Assembly: GCA_012031335.1 (NCBI GenBank)
Contig: JAAUTT010000289.1
Location: 1-6,232, forward strand
Length of the DNA: 6,232 nucleotides
Reading direction: 5' to 3'
Source of the DNA: Bacteroidales bacterium
GTDB taxonomy: Bacteria; Bacteroidota; Bacteroidia; Bacteroidales; JAAUTT01
This document shows, piece by piece, positions 5,363-6,232 of the stretch (position 1 is the stretch's first letter; each line of letters begins with the position of its first letter). Position numbers and translations under genes: made by a program. The notes under the pieces are model-generated. The model saw only the letters and a list, made by a program, of their open reading frames with translations, searched no databases and was not told the origin of the DNA.

Positions 5363-6232
5363 CTAGAGGCTTTCAGTGCGGAAAGCATTTTTTAGTTCTT
5401 TTAAATTAGTGATTTTGAGAAGAAAAGATAAAACAATAAACAGGATAATGGAAATGCTCATAATGCCCGCCAGGGAGAGTGGTAATTGCTGCAATAATAA
5501 AATTATAGCAATTGAAAGCATCACATAAATACCATATTTAAAATATTGTTTTTTGTCAGGCTTAAAATTTATAGTATCTGATACAAAAAATTATTTGTGC
5601 TGTTGCTGCAAAAAGCTGGGCTGTAATTGTTGCTACAGCTGCCCCTGTAATTCCCCATGCGGGTATTAAGGTAAGGTTGAGCGACAGATTGATGATAAGT
5701 GTAACGCCAGCCACAATATTTAACTGAAGCAGCTTTCCGCCGGCTGTCATCAGCGAACCGAAAATATATGTTAAGGAAACAGGAACTGCGCAAATTGAAA
5801 GTATTGTAAATACCCTTGCCGATTCTGTATGAGATTCAACATACAGATAGTTTAGTATCTCATGGGAAAAGGCGGTTAAAATTATGGCCAGGGAAACTGT
5901 CCCTGTAAAAAGAAAAGAAAAAGCCAGTTGAGTTAAAGGTCGGATATTTTCATTTTTCGATAATTGTTTGGAAAACATGGGGAGTAATAAGGATGCAAAG
6001 AGAACCGAAATCATGGTAATAGCATCAAAAATTCTGAACGATTGAGCGTAAATTCCGGCTTTAAAAGCGCCATCGGGCAACAAACGTTCAATGAGGATGG
6101 CATCGCTGCGGTTTGTGAATAACCATTAACAGGCCCAGCAAGGCAAAAGGAAGACTTTTCCGGAATAATCCGAAGGAAAATACAGGCCACATGTTTAAAT
6201 GATATCCTGCCTGTTTTGCTTAAACATTATAA
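5363..6232 (-). CDS. Polysaccharide flippase (Wzx/MATE-like), C-terminal part, frameshifted, runs off the right edge
   Basis: About 290 residues of a polytopic inner-membrane protein; the start is outside the window. About eight hydrophobic helices are visible, among them KSLPFALLGLLMVI, ITMISVLFASLLLPMF, LAFSFLFTGTVSLAIILTAF, IVAGVTLIINLSLNLTLI and MSISIILFIVLSFLL. The motif RSDAILIERLLPDGAFKAGIYAQSFRIFDA and the GITGAAVATITAQ stretch are typical of oligosaccharide/lipid-linked repeat-unit flippases in Bacteroidota (MATE/PST superfamily), which move undecaprenyl-linked glycans to the periplasm. Frame corrections needed: one base fewer in the A4 run at 5564-5567 (joins YYKF to KPDKKQYFKYG and adds the last two helices, ending at TAG 5365-5363); one fewer at T3 6112-6114 (...LMVIHN-RSD); one more at T4 6214-6217 near the edge. 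The last is weakly supported, since only 14 bases lie beyond it. The gene suggests a surface-polysaccharide locus beyond the right edge. Confidence 0.8.

Noticed and set aside
5569..5793. Second open minus-strand frame inside the flippase gene
   Set aside because: It is an alternative frame of the flippase; it lacks the hydrophobic helices and is cysteine/arginine-rich shadow sequence.

Overview
The window looks like chromosomal DNA from a member of the Bacteroidota, probably a Marinilabiliales/Bacteroidales-like lineage; the lineage is inference. The signs are AT-rich intergenic DNA, start codons without clear Shine-Dalgarno sequences, a TAnnTTTG-type promoter element, a secreted/outer-membrane beta-barrel protein of a type common in this phylum, and short CTCGTAGAG-type palindromes between genes. 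There is no rRNA, tRNA, CRISPR array or complete mobile element.

Layout: two small palindromic repeats (about 13-90); a TPR-like helical-repeat protein on the minus strand (131-1317); a minus-strand remnant of the 3' end of pnkp, the bacterial polynucleotide kinase-phosphatase/ligase of RNA repair (1428-1719); a plus-strand outer-membrane beta-barrel protein (1810-3129); convergent to it, a TM1586-type nitroreductase (3191-4051) preceded by a GNAT acetyltransferase (4174-4610), both minus; an intergenic stretch with degenerate 9-bp repeats and a clear intrinsic terminator (4942-4981); a 76-residue ribbon-helix-helix protein (5008-5238, minus) with an inverted repeat upstream; and the C-terminal two thirds of a Wzx/MATE-like polysaccharide flippase running off the right edge (5363 to beyond 6232, minus).

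The most important reading is that five of the seven protein-coding loci are broken by single-base indels, nearly all in homopolymers (near 952, 1475, 2343, 2494, 3068, 4224, 5564, 6112 and 6214). Restoring one base each time gives continuous, family-like proteins with sensible ends, for example a barrel ending in Y-Y-F-N and a Pnkp tail ending in V-D-P-R-L. This many clean homopolymer slips in unrelated genes suggests sequencing or assembly error rather than decay. I therefore annotate restored gene spans, not the broken open frames. The pnkp piece is different: it is truly truncated, because about 90% of the gene is absent.

The genes do not form one obvious pathway. The flippase points to a neighbouring surface-polysaccharide locus to the right. 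GNAT and nitroreductase may be co-transcribed. I found no convincing new multi-gene system; the best leads are the pnkp scar, the RHH gene with its putative operator, and the frameshift pattern.
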